From Elysia marginata (lineage: Eukaryota; Mollusca; Gastropoda; Plakobranchidae): 38,279 nucleotides of DNA. Below the pieces are notes generated by a model. The model was not told the DNA's origin and searched no databases. It saw only the letters and a program-made list of their open reading frames with translations. Shown one piece after another: positions 1 through 12,200 of the stretch. The DNA lies in assembly GCA_019649035.1 (NCBI GenBank), contig BMAT01005576.1, positions 457,797 to 496,075 on the forward strand, given 5' to 3'. Position numbers and translations under genes: made by a program. Every line of letters starts with the position of its first letter. The first letter of the stretch is position 1.

Positions 1-1221
1 GCTGCTGCTGAAGATGATCTTACCACAATTGATGCTGTTGCTGTTGCTACTTATACTTGTTTTACAACTGCTACTGCTTAATATGCTGGAAAATACTGAA
101 CAAATTTTAATCCCATACTTTCTAAAGCCTGTACTAGAAAGTAAACTCATACATATTCTGGTTGCATTTTTCATAAATCAAAACATAAACTTACAAGCAT
201 CGACGTTTACCTCTAAAACTCTATTCTGTCTTTTATTCTTATTTGATAATATTTCAGTTTCCGCTCCAATCCTTTATAGTATTCAAGGGAAATATCTCAG
301 GTTCATAGATACCCTGATCCTGTGCATTACTCTTTGCAGCTTCTTTCTTCAGCAATGTTTAGTTTTTCTCATTTCCATTTGCTTTCTTCTAAGGTTAACA
401 TGCTTTGTCAGCTGCGCGTGTCAGTTAAGCCTGAAAGGAGTAAATAAATCGGCCATTAATGTTTTTATAAAACAGTTTTAAACTCACCGGTCGAGAACCG
501 GTCGATCAATACCTTAGAGAAAGGAATCAAGCGCCTGCTTATTCTATTGTTTAAGGGGAAGGTGAAGAAACATTGATGTGAAGTAGAAAAGACATAGAAA
601 AGAAATAGAGAAATACACACAGAGATTAAAAGAGTGACATAGACAGGTAATTGAAGAGAAAAGGTGTGGTAAGGGCTTGCCGATTGATCATAATTATTTA
701 GTATTGGAAACTGAAGGCTTTGTAATTGAAAAAATAGCTCTCTTCTAGAAGAAGATACACACCCGGCAACTTACAAAGAAATAGTTAAAAAACACTGTGG
801 TAAATGACTACATTTAAACCGTATTTTATAGATTTAAAAAGAGATCTTTAGCAAACACAACGATTCACAGAAAATCTCACAACCTGCGTTGTGACCCTTT
901 TTACAGTCGAATCCACGCACTCACGTCTTTTATCTTCCTGTGGTTGTCTATTTTTTGTTTGCATTTTGTTGGTTTTGCCAATTATTATTTTAACTTATCG
1001 TATTTATCGAGAATTGAATGTAAAAACTGCACATTCGCTGGTAATTTAGTATTGGTGCTGTAGAAAGGCCTGTAGGTTATAATCGTGAGTACTTGAAAAG
1101 CCGAAAAAGGTGATCAACACGGTTTGACTTTGTCCAGAAATAGGTGACTGAAAATATGCTCAGAAGGTAGCAGCTCATGCTTCTCCTCAGAGAAGTGATT
1201 TTGCTATCAATGCTAATGCTC

Positions 1222-1275
1222 GCTCACTCTCTCTCTCTCTCTCTCTCCCTCTCTCTCTCTGTGTCTCTCTGTCTC
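1222..1275. repeat. (CT)n microsatellite
   Basis: This is a run of CT dinucleotides with a few CCT and GT interruptions. A second, more broken CT tract follows at 1441-1494. Confidence 0.9.
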
Positions 1276-1440
1276 CAAATATACTTTGTCCAAATATTCG
1301 TATTGTTTTTTTTTGTTTATCAGAGTAAACTCATAAGTCTCGTTTTTATCATCAATGCGAACTTACGACCATCCTTTTGTATAAGTATTTACTACGTTAG
1401 TATTCTCCAAGATTTGTGACTTCTACCTTTTCATTTTGAT

Positions 1441-1494
1441 CTCACTCTCTCTCTCCTTCTCTCTTTCTCTCGCCCTCTCTCTCCCTCTCTCTCT
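1441..1494. repeat. (CT)n pyrimidine tract
   Basis: This is an imperfect CT/CTTT/CCCT tract on the + strand, of the same type as the one at 1222-1275. Confidence 0.85.
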
Positions 1495-2139
1495 ATAAAC
1501 CTACACACAACAATTACAATACATACATAAAAGATACCTCTTAATGGAACCATTTAAAGATACGTTTTTATGGAACCAGAAAGATGGCGAAGCGACTTTT
1601 TTCTCGTTGGCCCAATCTGCCATTCGGCAATTCGTCACTTGGAGGAAATAAAAACAAGCAACACAAAAAGTAAGCCGGCAAATATTTTACGCATTCAGAT
1701 TGCCTTTTTCATAAGTGTAGCAGAGGCGTGGACTTTTCTGTACCGTTTGTATGCTTCATAGAACAATGGTACCCTATGAAAGCCTTATCTGTATACAAAA
1801 CTACAAAGCTTAGGAGACGTAAAAACATTTAGAACCGCCGCCTTTTCTTTCCGAAAAGCGTCGACAAACCCCAGTATATTGTCTTTCTTGTTGGTTCTAG
1901 GTCTGATATGTTACTGAAGTATAAAAATAAATCCTTTGTTAACCTCCGAGTGGACAATGTTGTGTCTTGTACGGACTGGAAACAAGTCCTTGTTAAACGC
2001 CTGACCGTTACAGTGTCTTATGGAGTGTCAATGATTACAAGGGGGGAGTGGACAGTCAAAGTTAGATCGGGGGGACTTTCTCCAATGAAGCATGAAGTCT
2101 AACTCCTGAAGGGTTGGCGTCTCTTTCTTGTTCCCTCCT

Positions 2140-2171
2140 GTTTTTACTCTCTTTCTCTTTCTGTCTGTCTG

Positions 2172-2210
<39 letters not shown>

Positions 2211-2233
2211 TTCACTCTCCCTTTCTCTCCCTC
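2140..2233. repeat. (CT)n microsatellite, compound
   Basis: A CT run that is nearly pure from about 2172 to 2204 is flanked by CTGT and CTTT variants. Confidence 0.9.
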
Positions 2234-3904
2234 GTGCAAATTCTTTCTTCCCTCAAGGATTGATAACTACGAATTCTTGCTGTTTCTAGTAGCTCTGGGG
2301 GCTAGGCTATGGGAAGCGAGAGTAATTTGATTCCCACAATCTTCTTTCTATGATTCAGGCATGCTACTTTGTAGCGATCCAGAAGATAAAACTGGGTTAA
2401 GCCATCGCCCCCGGTTCCAGGTTTCTTACAACCAAAGCCTACACTGGTGAGAGAATATTCTCATAAAACAGACTTGAAAATCTGGGTGGCTTATTAAATA
2501 TTTTTATTGCTAGTTTTCATCCTCACTCCACTTCACCCTTATTATGATGATCTCAAGAACTTATGGATTAAAACTTCGTATATCTTTCTAAAGAAAAGAG
2601 AAACGTTTTTCTTTGGCTTAATCGCTAAGACGTTTGGCGATCTGAAAGTAAATGTATACAGCGCAAAAAAACCCTTCAAGCTGCACCACTTCTTTTGTGA
2701 GCATCCGAAGAAAACTCAGCTGGAATGGTCTGATATGATACTCGTAAAATCTGAACTAGTTGGTTCTTTCACAAAACAGTTAGCATGTAATAGTAAATAT
2801 TTTATTGCTATCTTGACTTCAAAACAAGAATAAGGCAAGTCCACGAGGCGATCTATTTTTTCCTAATCTCCGAGAAAATGTTTTTAATCTCCCATTGTTT
2901 AATAATGACTGAGGCCCAACTTTGGACATTAACGAGCCTCGAATTCATAACTTTATTAACTTTTTTGGAGTGCAGAGAATACTTAAAGGTTCTTTCCCCG
3001 TAAATAAATTAAGAGAGGGCAAGAACAACAGAAGAGAAAATTGTGCTTCAATGATGAACAACGTGAGTTGCATAGAAAAGATCAAAAGTATGGTACTAGG
3101 AAAGAAATATAATATCCAATAGGGAGGGTGGTAATGGAGATGAAAATCAAATAAACTAAGGTTTTCTTGCGATAAACTTTTGCATTGCTGCTTTCAATCT
3201 TTGATTTTTTTACACACTAGACCCCCCTTTCGCTCTTGCAATGCTGAGAATGTGAGCACGAAGCAGTTTAGGATTCTGGCAATTTCGTTTTGACTACTTT
3301 CCCGTTCTTTGTGGAAAAAAAAAGAAAAAAAAGGTTTGTAAGACAGAGTGACGAGAAGAGAGGGAAACAAAAAGGAATGAATGATAGAATAAGAGAGAAT
3401 AAAAATCGTTAAAAAAATTGTAGGGAAGCAGATCTAAAGATTTCAAGTGACCGAGCGAAACAGGAGTGAGTGGACTGAGAGAGTGCACAATAAATAAAAC
3501 GTTTGATTGACTGGGTTAAACATTAAGAGAAAATCAGACAGAAGTTCTGCCTAATCGAGGGAGGCCAGCATTATAAGACAGAGGTAGAGAGATGCGTCGT
3601 CAATTAACGTTCAATGATTAATTTAAGAACAAGCAGACACCGAAAGGTATTGTAAAGAAATGCTAGAGGTCTGGGCATATGATAAAAATCGAATTCAGGG
3701 GGATGAGAAGAACGAGAAAGAGAGAGAGGAGATGTAGAGAGAGAAGGCAAACCAGTCGGAGCAAACTAAACGCGTTAATGAGTAGAGAAAGGAGTGAGTT
3801 GGTGGTAAAAGAGACAGTCAGATAGGATCCATACCGTTAGCAAACAGCTAAAAAAGCTGGAGAGCTAGATAAACGGTTCTCGGGGTAATAACGTGAAAAA
3901 AAAC

Positions 3905-4001
3905 AATGTCCGATAGACAGATCGATAGGCAGAGATAGACAGACATAGGTAGACAGACAGACATAGGTAGACAAACAGACATAGGTAGACAGACAGTCAG
4001 A
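3905..4001. repeat. GACA/TAGA microsatellite with an 18-bp tandem unit
   Basis: Mixed GATA/GACA-type repeats lead into about three copies of an 18-bp unit built from ACAGACATAGGTAGACAG. Confidence 0.85.
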
Positions 4002-6099
4002 GAAGCGAGGGGGTCCTGATATGAAAGTAGATATGACACACGGCGATTTTCTTTTCAGATTTCAGTATCTTACTATAGACCTACAAAAAGACCACATAAT
4101 GATGAACAGTTAGATATATATTTTTTTAACAAAGAGAAAAAAAAACAAAATGGGAGGGGTTGTTTTAGAGAAAAGGAATGCTATGGTAGTCGTTTTTTAG
4201 ATTCGGTTAGAAATAAAGTCGGTTTTGAATTAGGTAAATCAGCGAGGTAGCAGAGCATAGCAAAAAACCTAAGGAGAGATATGGAAAACTTAAAGTTAGA
4301 CAGAGAAAGAGAAAAGGGGAAGTATATGAGGACAGGCTCATAGAGCAAGGTGAAAGAAAGGAGAGAGACAGAGAGCAAGAGAAAGAGACAGGCAGAAAGA
4401 CTGCCAAATAGATAGAGAAAAAAACGAAAGGTTAAGAAAGTTCAGGTCTTGTACTCTCCCATCAGCTCTCCTGTCAGACTAGGCTACCAGGGACCTTGAT
4501 TACTTCAGGTGCTTTTCGCAGCGTTGGTCTACACTTGGGTGTATATCGGACTGATCAGAGAAGCGATTCCTCCGGCCTGAACTCATAGTCTTAGTGGTCC
4601 TGACCTGTAGGCTACAGACAGAGTTCTTCCAACTCGTGGTCCTGTGCAAACTGTCTGATTCAGTGGTTGGCTTAAAAAGATTCACTGCTAGGCTTATCAC
4701 GGTAGATGATTTAGGGCCTGTAATAAGTGTTTCCCTTGTGTCTCGTCGGTGTCTCCTGATGAATAAAACATCTCACCTGTTGAATTCATTGTGTTATCTC
4801 GAACATTTTTCTTGTTAGCATGTAGTATATCCTCCAGAGGCAAGGCTTAAGAAAAGCATGGATGGTTTATAATTTGACACGAATGACACTTTTTTTTTAC
4901 TGTTGTTCATATTGGTAATTGAATGGGTTTATACATCTTCGAGAGAGACAATCATGGTCAGGATCAACTGCAGTTTTTTTAAAGAAACATTTAACTATAG
5001 ATATAAAGGATTTAGGATTTCACTTGATCTTTTTATAAGAAAGAGGGGCCGAACGCTTTGATTGAAAAAAAAAACAAAAGCAACGCTGGGCGAACCGTCC
5101 ATGGCAAGCTGTTAGAATTTTGGCACAATGTGTGATGCGTTTTCTTTAAAAAGTCAATAATTGGTTTGAGCGTTTGTAAAAAAAACAGAAGCAGTCTTTT
5201 CTGAATCCTCTGATCTTTAAATTCAAAGCTAAACTGTAATAAAAAAAAGGTTTGACATACAGCAAAACAACATCCATTTGTAACGTCTTTACAATTTGTG
5301 CCTGGTTTCGCCTCGTCGCCTCAATAATATAAACAATATGCTTTGTATTCAGCTAAAACCTCAACTTGAATATTTCTATGCATATCTCTAATTTATTTTA
5401 GGATTTTTACAAGGTTCAGGGTGCTGATACAAATTAGTAGCTGTCATGACTCGAAAAATAAATGACATCAGGAACACTACATTTGCGAGAACACAAATAT
5501 ATTTTATAAAACAAGAATACTGTGGGACATGCCAATATACTATTTTTCAAACCAAAAAGGCATCATTTTTTTACATTTTGATTAGACATTTCAAGCATTT
5601 ACGTTTATTCCTCTCAACATTAAATTAACCCAATGGTTATGCTGAACCTTGGCATGAGAAAATGTTATCTTCACAAATAAAATAAAACGCATAAACATAC
5701 GCATTATTGTCGACTTGCCAATGTGATGCTCTCCACAGTGCACAAATGTTGTGATTATTTCAAAAATAGAGCAAGGTCGCATGTTTTTTGCGCACTTTCC
5801 ATGCATCTCTTCCAAATATTTCTTTGTTCGTGTGAACTTTGCGCTGTTGCTTTAGTGGTTTTGATTTGCTTTGCTTAATGTTTGTGTTGCTTCGTTTGAC
5901 TTTTGCGTGTTTTTTTTAAACGCGTTGGCACAACCTGTTTGTTCATTATGTCTGCATCAAAGTCATGCTAGTTTTAATTTTTTTCATTCTTAATGTAGAA
6001 CTTTTTTTAACCTTAAATACACCGAGCAATCTGTTGTATTTTTATTTTCTTTTGATTTTTCAAACGTTTACTGGTCATCGTTTTTTATTTCCACCTCTC

Positions 6100-6356
6100 T
6101 TTGTCTTCTCTTTCTTTCTTTTCTCCCCCACTCTCTCTCTCTCTCTGTCTATCTCTCTCTGTATTTTTTCTAGCTTTTCTCTCTCTCCACCTTCTCTCTT
6201 CCTCTCTTGTTCTTTTTTCTCATTCTAACTCTTTCTTTTCTCGCTCCACCTTATTTCTCCTTCTCTTGTTTTTCTCTTCCTCCCGCTTTCTTCTTCCCTC
6301 ACCCTCCTCTCTCTTTCTTTCTCTCACTCTCTCTCACTCTCTCTCTTTTACTCTCA
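6100..6356. repeat. Long polypyrimidine tract
   Basis: About 250 bases are almost wholly C and T on the + strand (CTCT, CTTT, CCTC mixtures). Open reading frames here are artefacts of composition, giving Ser/Leu/Phe strings. Confidence 0.9.
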
Positions 6357-7576
6357 AAGTCCTTTATATTAGTTTCATTCAAATTTCATATTTATTTTTA
6401 CAACTCAGAGAGTTGATTTGTACTGTTTGTAAAATATAAAGCATGCCTGAAATTCTAAAAATCTAACCTTGGTTAGGATTTTGTCTTTGTCTAAAGTTTG
6501 CCCTTCTGCATCTCCTTTTCTAATTCTGTAGCTATTCTGGGTGCAGCAATGAAGTGTTTCTCATTTTTTTCTTCAATCAAACAATTTAAAAGCCTTAGAG
6601 TTACGGACTTCCTGGCTTTTTTTTCTCGAACTATTAGCATTAAAAGGGCGAAAAAATTAAGGAACGAACAATAGTTTTGGGGGAAATCCCAAAAATGTCA
6701 CTTATTAGACCAGGGTTTTCGCACTATGACATTCTCGCTCTATGACATTTCTGGGGCTTTCTCAGTGAAAAAAAAAACAAACAAAACAAAATCAAATCAA
6801 ATCTTTTAAAGCTAGATTTAAGTACCTTATTTTTCTACATCCAAGTAGATATTAAGCTAACCCTTTGATTACATTCTTTCGCTTTGTCAGCGGTTTGTTA
6901 ATTTAAGTCGTACTCGTACTCTGCTAATAAACCAAGCCTATGCCAAGTCTATTGTTTTTTTGGTTAGTATTGAAATCGTTGCGGCCGAACTGTATAATTA
7001 TACAAACATGTAGCAAGCAAAAACTCAGTAATAAAAATATTTGTATGCTTTTCTTTTTGCTCTCCTCATCATTACTTTTCAAAAAAGAGTGAGGATGGGG
7101 CGGGTTCAGACGACTGGGTTCAATTGGATAATTCCGACCTAGCGCCGATAACATTTTCTGAGCTATTTACACAACGATTGCCCTGCTAGGTACAAATGTT
7201 TCATACAGTAAAAACTGTAAGAGAACGAGCCACAATGCAAAAGACTGAATTCCAATTATGAAGCCTTGCTCACTTCCGTTTGCTCACATCAGATTCTTCC
7301 TCGAATTATAATTTACACTAACCTTTTGGACTCTACTTAGACGGGGATGGTGAATTCAGAAACCAGATAGTCAGCATCATATCAACAACACAGCACCACC
7401 ATAAGCGAATTGTTGGATTAAGGTGACCTCTCAGATTTTCTGTTTTTCTCATTGACTCTGTTGGTAGTTGCGTGGCTACATTGTAGGTGTTAATGTTATT
7501 TCTTTCAACAAGGCAATCTCTTGGTGAGCTTTAGCAGCGAATACAAACTCTGTTACCTTATGTTTCAATACAATAT

Positions 7577-7613
<37 letters not shown>

Positions 7614-7636
7614 ATCTCTCTTTCTCTGACTCTTTC
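7577..7636. repeat. (CT)n microsatellite
   Basis: A CT run with TTT interruptions. A related CT/CTTT tract lies at about 7785-7835 and a weaker one at about 8050-8080. Confidence 0.9.
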
Positions 7637-9102
7637 TTTGTGTGTGTCCATCTCAACCTTTCTAAAAATCTCCCAAACTATCTATCTCTCTGTAAATCTA
7701 TCTAACGAAATATATTTTACTAATTGTCATTTTAGGGGCCTTCTCAATTTTTACATTTTTTACCTCTGTCTGTCTTTTCATCTGTCTGTCTCCACCTCTC
7801 TCTCTCCTCCCCTCTCTCTTTCTTTCTTTCTTTATCTGTCTTGTCCACTTCTCTTTTATGCCTCTCGCCTTTAACATAGTGTATTCTTTATTGCGTCATG
7901 TCTACAGCAATAAGCTAATAATTATTATGAGTATTTAAAAATTTAAACATTATGTAGTTCAACTTGATAGAATTCGTTTTACTAGTTATGTCCTATTTAT
8001 TTTATAGCTGGGATTGTAGATATTAGATGTCTAACATGTCTGATGACCCTTTCTTTCTCTCGCTGTCTCTTTCTCTTACTCGCATTTTCTTTTTATATCT
8101 TTATCTGTTGCGTTCGCTGTCTTAGTTTTTCTCTTGATGGTTTTTATTGTTACAACAGCCATTTAATAAGTAAAACTAGCACTTCATATTAACATTTGAA
8201 ATGGCTTTGAGCACAACTCTGCGGAACCCGTTATGTTTAGCGGCTTAGAAACCCATAAAAGATAATCAGAATTACGAGATTTTTTTTGGGATATACATAA
8301 GTTATTTGTAGGGAATAGAATAATTTTATATTAATTTGCCGAAAATGCATGATTTTAATATTCTCTTAACCATATTCCCTTTGTTTTCATTACTTTTAAA
8401 ATTTTTTGGAGCTGTCGCTTTTGTGCTTGCCTACTTTTTTTTGTTACAAAGAATAAAACTTCTGAATGGCAATACTCTATGAGACCAGTATTTAATGCAT
8501 GAAGTTGGAGCTTATTCTGCAGTTGAAAATAAGATTATAAAAAAATAGTACCGTCAGATTAAAAAATATAAACAGGAGTAATGCACAATCAACGACATTT
8601 TGTTTTATACATTTTTTTCAACAAAAATAAAGCATCGTTCCATATTGTACTCTGATGACAACAGGTGCAATACAGATATCATCTTGTGGCAGTGCTTTGT
8701 AAAACAATTACAGGGCAGTAAATCTAAAACTTTGAATATCAATTGTCTTGCAACCAGTTCCAGTGAACCGCTTATCGCAATTTTCACTAGAGAAGGCCTT
8801 GCTATTTTGAGCAATTCATTTTTCTGAACATCCCAACACTGAAAATTGTATGGAGTTCTCTATGGTTTATGCAAAGGTGTTAAAAGCCTCTGCTGATATT
8901 AAAGTATGGCGTTAAGTAAAATACAAACTTACCGTTCAAACTTCGTTTCTCATATTAAAATATCCGACATACGACTCACTTGGGCTGATAGCGACACAAT
9001 TATGGAGTGAAGTCTGAAAATAGAACTTAATTACTTAACTTAAAAGTATTATTTCTATAGCGATATTTCCCTATCACGTTGTGTGTGGGTTTTTTTTTTC
9101 AG

Positions 9103-9274
9103 AGAGGCTTTCTCCAAGTCGATGGAGTAGAGTACCTGATAGAACCGGTGAAAGGGCACAACAAGACACAGGATGGGTCACATCCTCACCTCGTGTACAG
9201 GCGGTCAGCTCTACCTGACCACTTGGATTTTTTATCAAGGAAAAAGAGGAAAGAACCTGCTTGTGGAGTTTCAG
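9103..9274 (+). CDS. ADAMTS exon 1 of window: C-terminal part of the prodomain
   Basis: The acceptor is a run of T ending in CAG at 9100-9102 and the donor is GT at 9275. The frame gives VEYLIEP followed by HPHLVYRR, a signature of the ADAMTS prodomain (the family has YFIEP then HLVYRR). Residue 54 is a Cys in the context PACGV, matching the cysteine-switch-like site that can bind the catalytic zinc in the latent enzyme. The exon ends in phase 1. The two acceptors AG at 9102 and 9104 are both possible; I chose 9102. The upstream phase is unknown, so 0 is assumed. Confidence 0.93.
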
Positions 9275-12200
9275 GTAGTTTCGCTTTTTTTTGTTATTGT
9301 TTTCTTTTTAACTTGTGATATGAATATTAAAAGCAGCATGTTGCTTCTTCGTCTTGTGATAAACACTTAGCTGTGGGACCCGGAGGTTTTGCCTCTTGAG
9401 TCTTGTTTTGGCAGGTCGTCGTGTAGTCCCTATGAAACGCACTTTACACATAAATATCTTTCTCTCACCCAGGGGTAAAAAAAATTGTAACTGCATATAG
9501 GATGTGAAAGATCTTGTCAGGATGCTAGAGGGCGACGTGCGCTGTAACTGCTGTTATTCTGTGATTTCAGAAGATAATTGATTTGGGTTGGTAATAGCCT
9601 AAAGAAAACACATGAAAGCGCGTAGAACATGTAGTGGATGCTTCATAAAATGCTCTGTTTTTATTCATGTCAGATATTTCAAACGTGCTTTAACAGCGCT
9701 TTATTATTGTAAAAAAAACAAAAAAACAAGAAATTGATGGCATCGCGTTGCCTGAATTTTATTACTAGAATCTACCATTGAGAAAGACATAAGCATACCG
9801 AAACGGTGAGAGTAAGACTTGTCATACAATGTGGCTTATCTTTCTCTGTGACTTGTCTTACTTTGTGGCTTATCTTACTCAGTGACTTGTCTTACTCTGT
9901 GACTTGTCTTACTCTGTGACTTGTCTTACTCTGTGGCCAATCTTACTCTGTGACTTGTCTTACTCTGTGGCTTATCTTACTCTGTGACTTGTCTTACTCT
10001 GTGACCTGTCTTAGTCTGTGACTTGTCTTTTTCTGTGGCTTATCTTACTCTGTGACTTGTCTTACTCTGTGACTTGTCTTACTCTGTGACTTGTCTTACT
10101 CTGTGACTTGTCTTATTCTGTGACTTGTCTTACTCTGTGGCCAATCTTAATATGTGACTTGTCTTACTCTGTGACTTGTCTTACTCTGTGGCTTATCTTA
10201 CTCTGTGGCCAATCTTAATATGTGACTTGTCTTACTCTGTGACTTGTCTTAGTCTGTGACTTGTCTTACTCTGTGGCTTATCTTACTCTGTGATTAATCT
10301 TACTCTGTGGCTTATCTTACTCTGTGACTTGTCTTACTCTGTGACTTGTCTTACTCTGTGACTTGTCTTACTCTGTGATTTATCTTACTCTGTGGCTTAT
10401 CTTACTCTCTGACTTGTCTTACTCTGTCAGTTTTGAATATAAGAATACGAACTAACATTTGACCATAGGTGCCGACTCTGGGAAATCAAGTAGTATTTGT
10501 AAAGCCTGACCTATCGTTTATATCACGATTCCTCATTTTACGGCAAACCAAAATAACAACATTTTCACACCACAGGATCCTTTCTTACAGAAAATATTAT
10601 AATTGCATACGATAAGCCACACTGAAAAAATTCATAGTTTTTAACATATCTCAGTTCTAATAACCATAATTGGAAAAGAGTGAAAAGGGGGATCTATCCG
10701 CTTTAGTATGAAGCAATAGTAGTAGTGTTGTGAGCGTGAATTAGAAAGCATTAATCTAAAACTATACTTAAGTGTTCATTAAAAAATTTCGTTTTTACTT
10801 CTGTGCCACTTAGACCTTAAACAAAGGAGGCAAGCTTGATGTTGTCGAAGACGAAAATGCTAAAAAGAGCAATTTTGTCACATTAAAAAAATCGAATGTG
10901 GTTCCTTTAATCTATGTGGAAACAAAAAATAACAATAGTATTAGTTTTATTATTTTCTAAAAAATTACTTGTATAAAAACGATTAAAATGAAATGAATGA
11001 ATAAAGGAAAAAATAAAAATGCTGAACAGAGTTTATGTAAAAAATTGTTTCATAAAATTTCGATGCGCAATACATGAATTTCATGTCTGTAATCTTTTAC
11101 AGACTATTTGTCATGCACAGAATGATAGAAGATCTTGTTTGCTTGTTGTAAACAAAACTGACATTTCTTTCATAATTATGTCTTGATGTCTAAATCGTCC
11201 ATACTTTCTAGGTTTCACACAAGTTTTCTAGAATGTGTTAAAATCTTTTTCTTTACTCATTAAGTTTTTGCGTCACGCCCGCCACGACATATGGATAACT
11301 CGTTCAACGTTGAGTGAGCGCGTGATTATCTCTTTAAAATCCGAGTAGGGAGTGGAGAATCAGATAATAGAGACGCTTTGAACAAGTTGATGGTCTGTTT
11401 TGTACAGTGCTATCAGATTTACTTCAGCTCTGGCACCCTTTTTGTTTTAACAGCGCTATCCTGTGTACACAGCCATTGCGTTTATAGCTTTTGTACCATG
11501 ACTTTTCACAATGCATTAAAAACAATACTGCGCCCTCTGTTGAGTAATATAAAAGCAGTAAAGTTTCAAACATAGATTCCAATGTTGATTTTTTAAAAAT
11601 ATTTTGTCGCTTAAAACTTAAAACGTTGCTCATCACCGTTTGGCTACTTTTCCAGTTATAGGAATGAAACAACGCGGACTTTAAGCAGCAACGCGTGAGC
11701 ATGACGGGAACGTCTGTGGGTCTATTTTTAGAAACCGGATTCATTATTTTTGGAGTTAACTCGACCTACTTTTCGATTTTCACGTACGCGTAGTGAGACA
11801 CGGTGCGTGTGCTTAAGGTCTCTAATAAACAGATTTTACGTCAGATTGATAAGTTTAAACTTTGAGCAACGCCCCGTCAATAAGAAAGTATTATAAGGAC
11901 GCAAAATTGTACTGCACATACTATCGAACAAAACTTTCGTTCAGAGGTGCAAACAGATAGGACACATCTATTTTATTCAGGATAATACATTTTTTAGTTT
12001 TATAAACCTTCTAAATCTTTGATTTTTGTGAAATCTAAAATCGAAATGAAAAACCTTTTAAGAACGACCGACCTGAGCATAAACAGCGTCAAATACAAAA
12101 AAAAATCATAACAGGGATAAAAATAAGATACTGACATTAGCAATATTATTATTTTTTTAGCAAAATAGGAGGAAAGTCTTGGTATCAAAATTAAAACGGT

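Larger units (their letters stand above)
1..9102. other. Non-coding region upstream of the first recognised exon
   Basis: No exon is recognisable here. The first ADAMTS exon at 9103 starts inside the prodomain, so this stretch is probably part of the preceding intron, though part could be intergenic. It is AT-rich and carries many CT-rich tracts (1222-1275, 1441-1494, 2140-2233, 6100-6356, 7577-7636, 7785-7835), GA-rich tracts (3680-3760, 4300-4400), an 18-bp tandem repeat near 3940-4001 and a degenerate CTG/TTG stretch at 1-80. I looked for a signal peptide or N-terminal prodomain exon and could not find one. Confidence 0.6.

Noticed and set aside
1544..1651. Short ATG frame of 35 codons
   Set aside because: Codon use looks plausible, but it is too short and matches nothing I know; no splice context was found.
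2507..2833. 108-codon open frame in the upstream region
   Set aside because: No recognisable domain, no ATG start at its beginning and no ADAMTS prodomain match; compatible with chance.
4450..4820. GC-richer block with open frames on both strands and an AATAAA
   Set aside because: It could be an exon or repeat, but no domain, no consistent splice sites and no coding signature are seen.
6101..6439. 112-codon Ser/Leu/Phe-rich frame
   Set aside because: Low-complexity reading of a polypyrimidine tract with few possible stops.
9079..9102. Extension of exon 1 upstream into the T run
   Set aside because: The open frame continues, but the T tract plus CAG is a clear acceptor and the family match starts at 9103.
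9815..10429. CRISPR-like array
   Set aside because: Units are contiguous 17-mers with no unique spacers, in animal DNA; it is a minisatellite.
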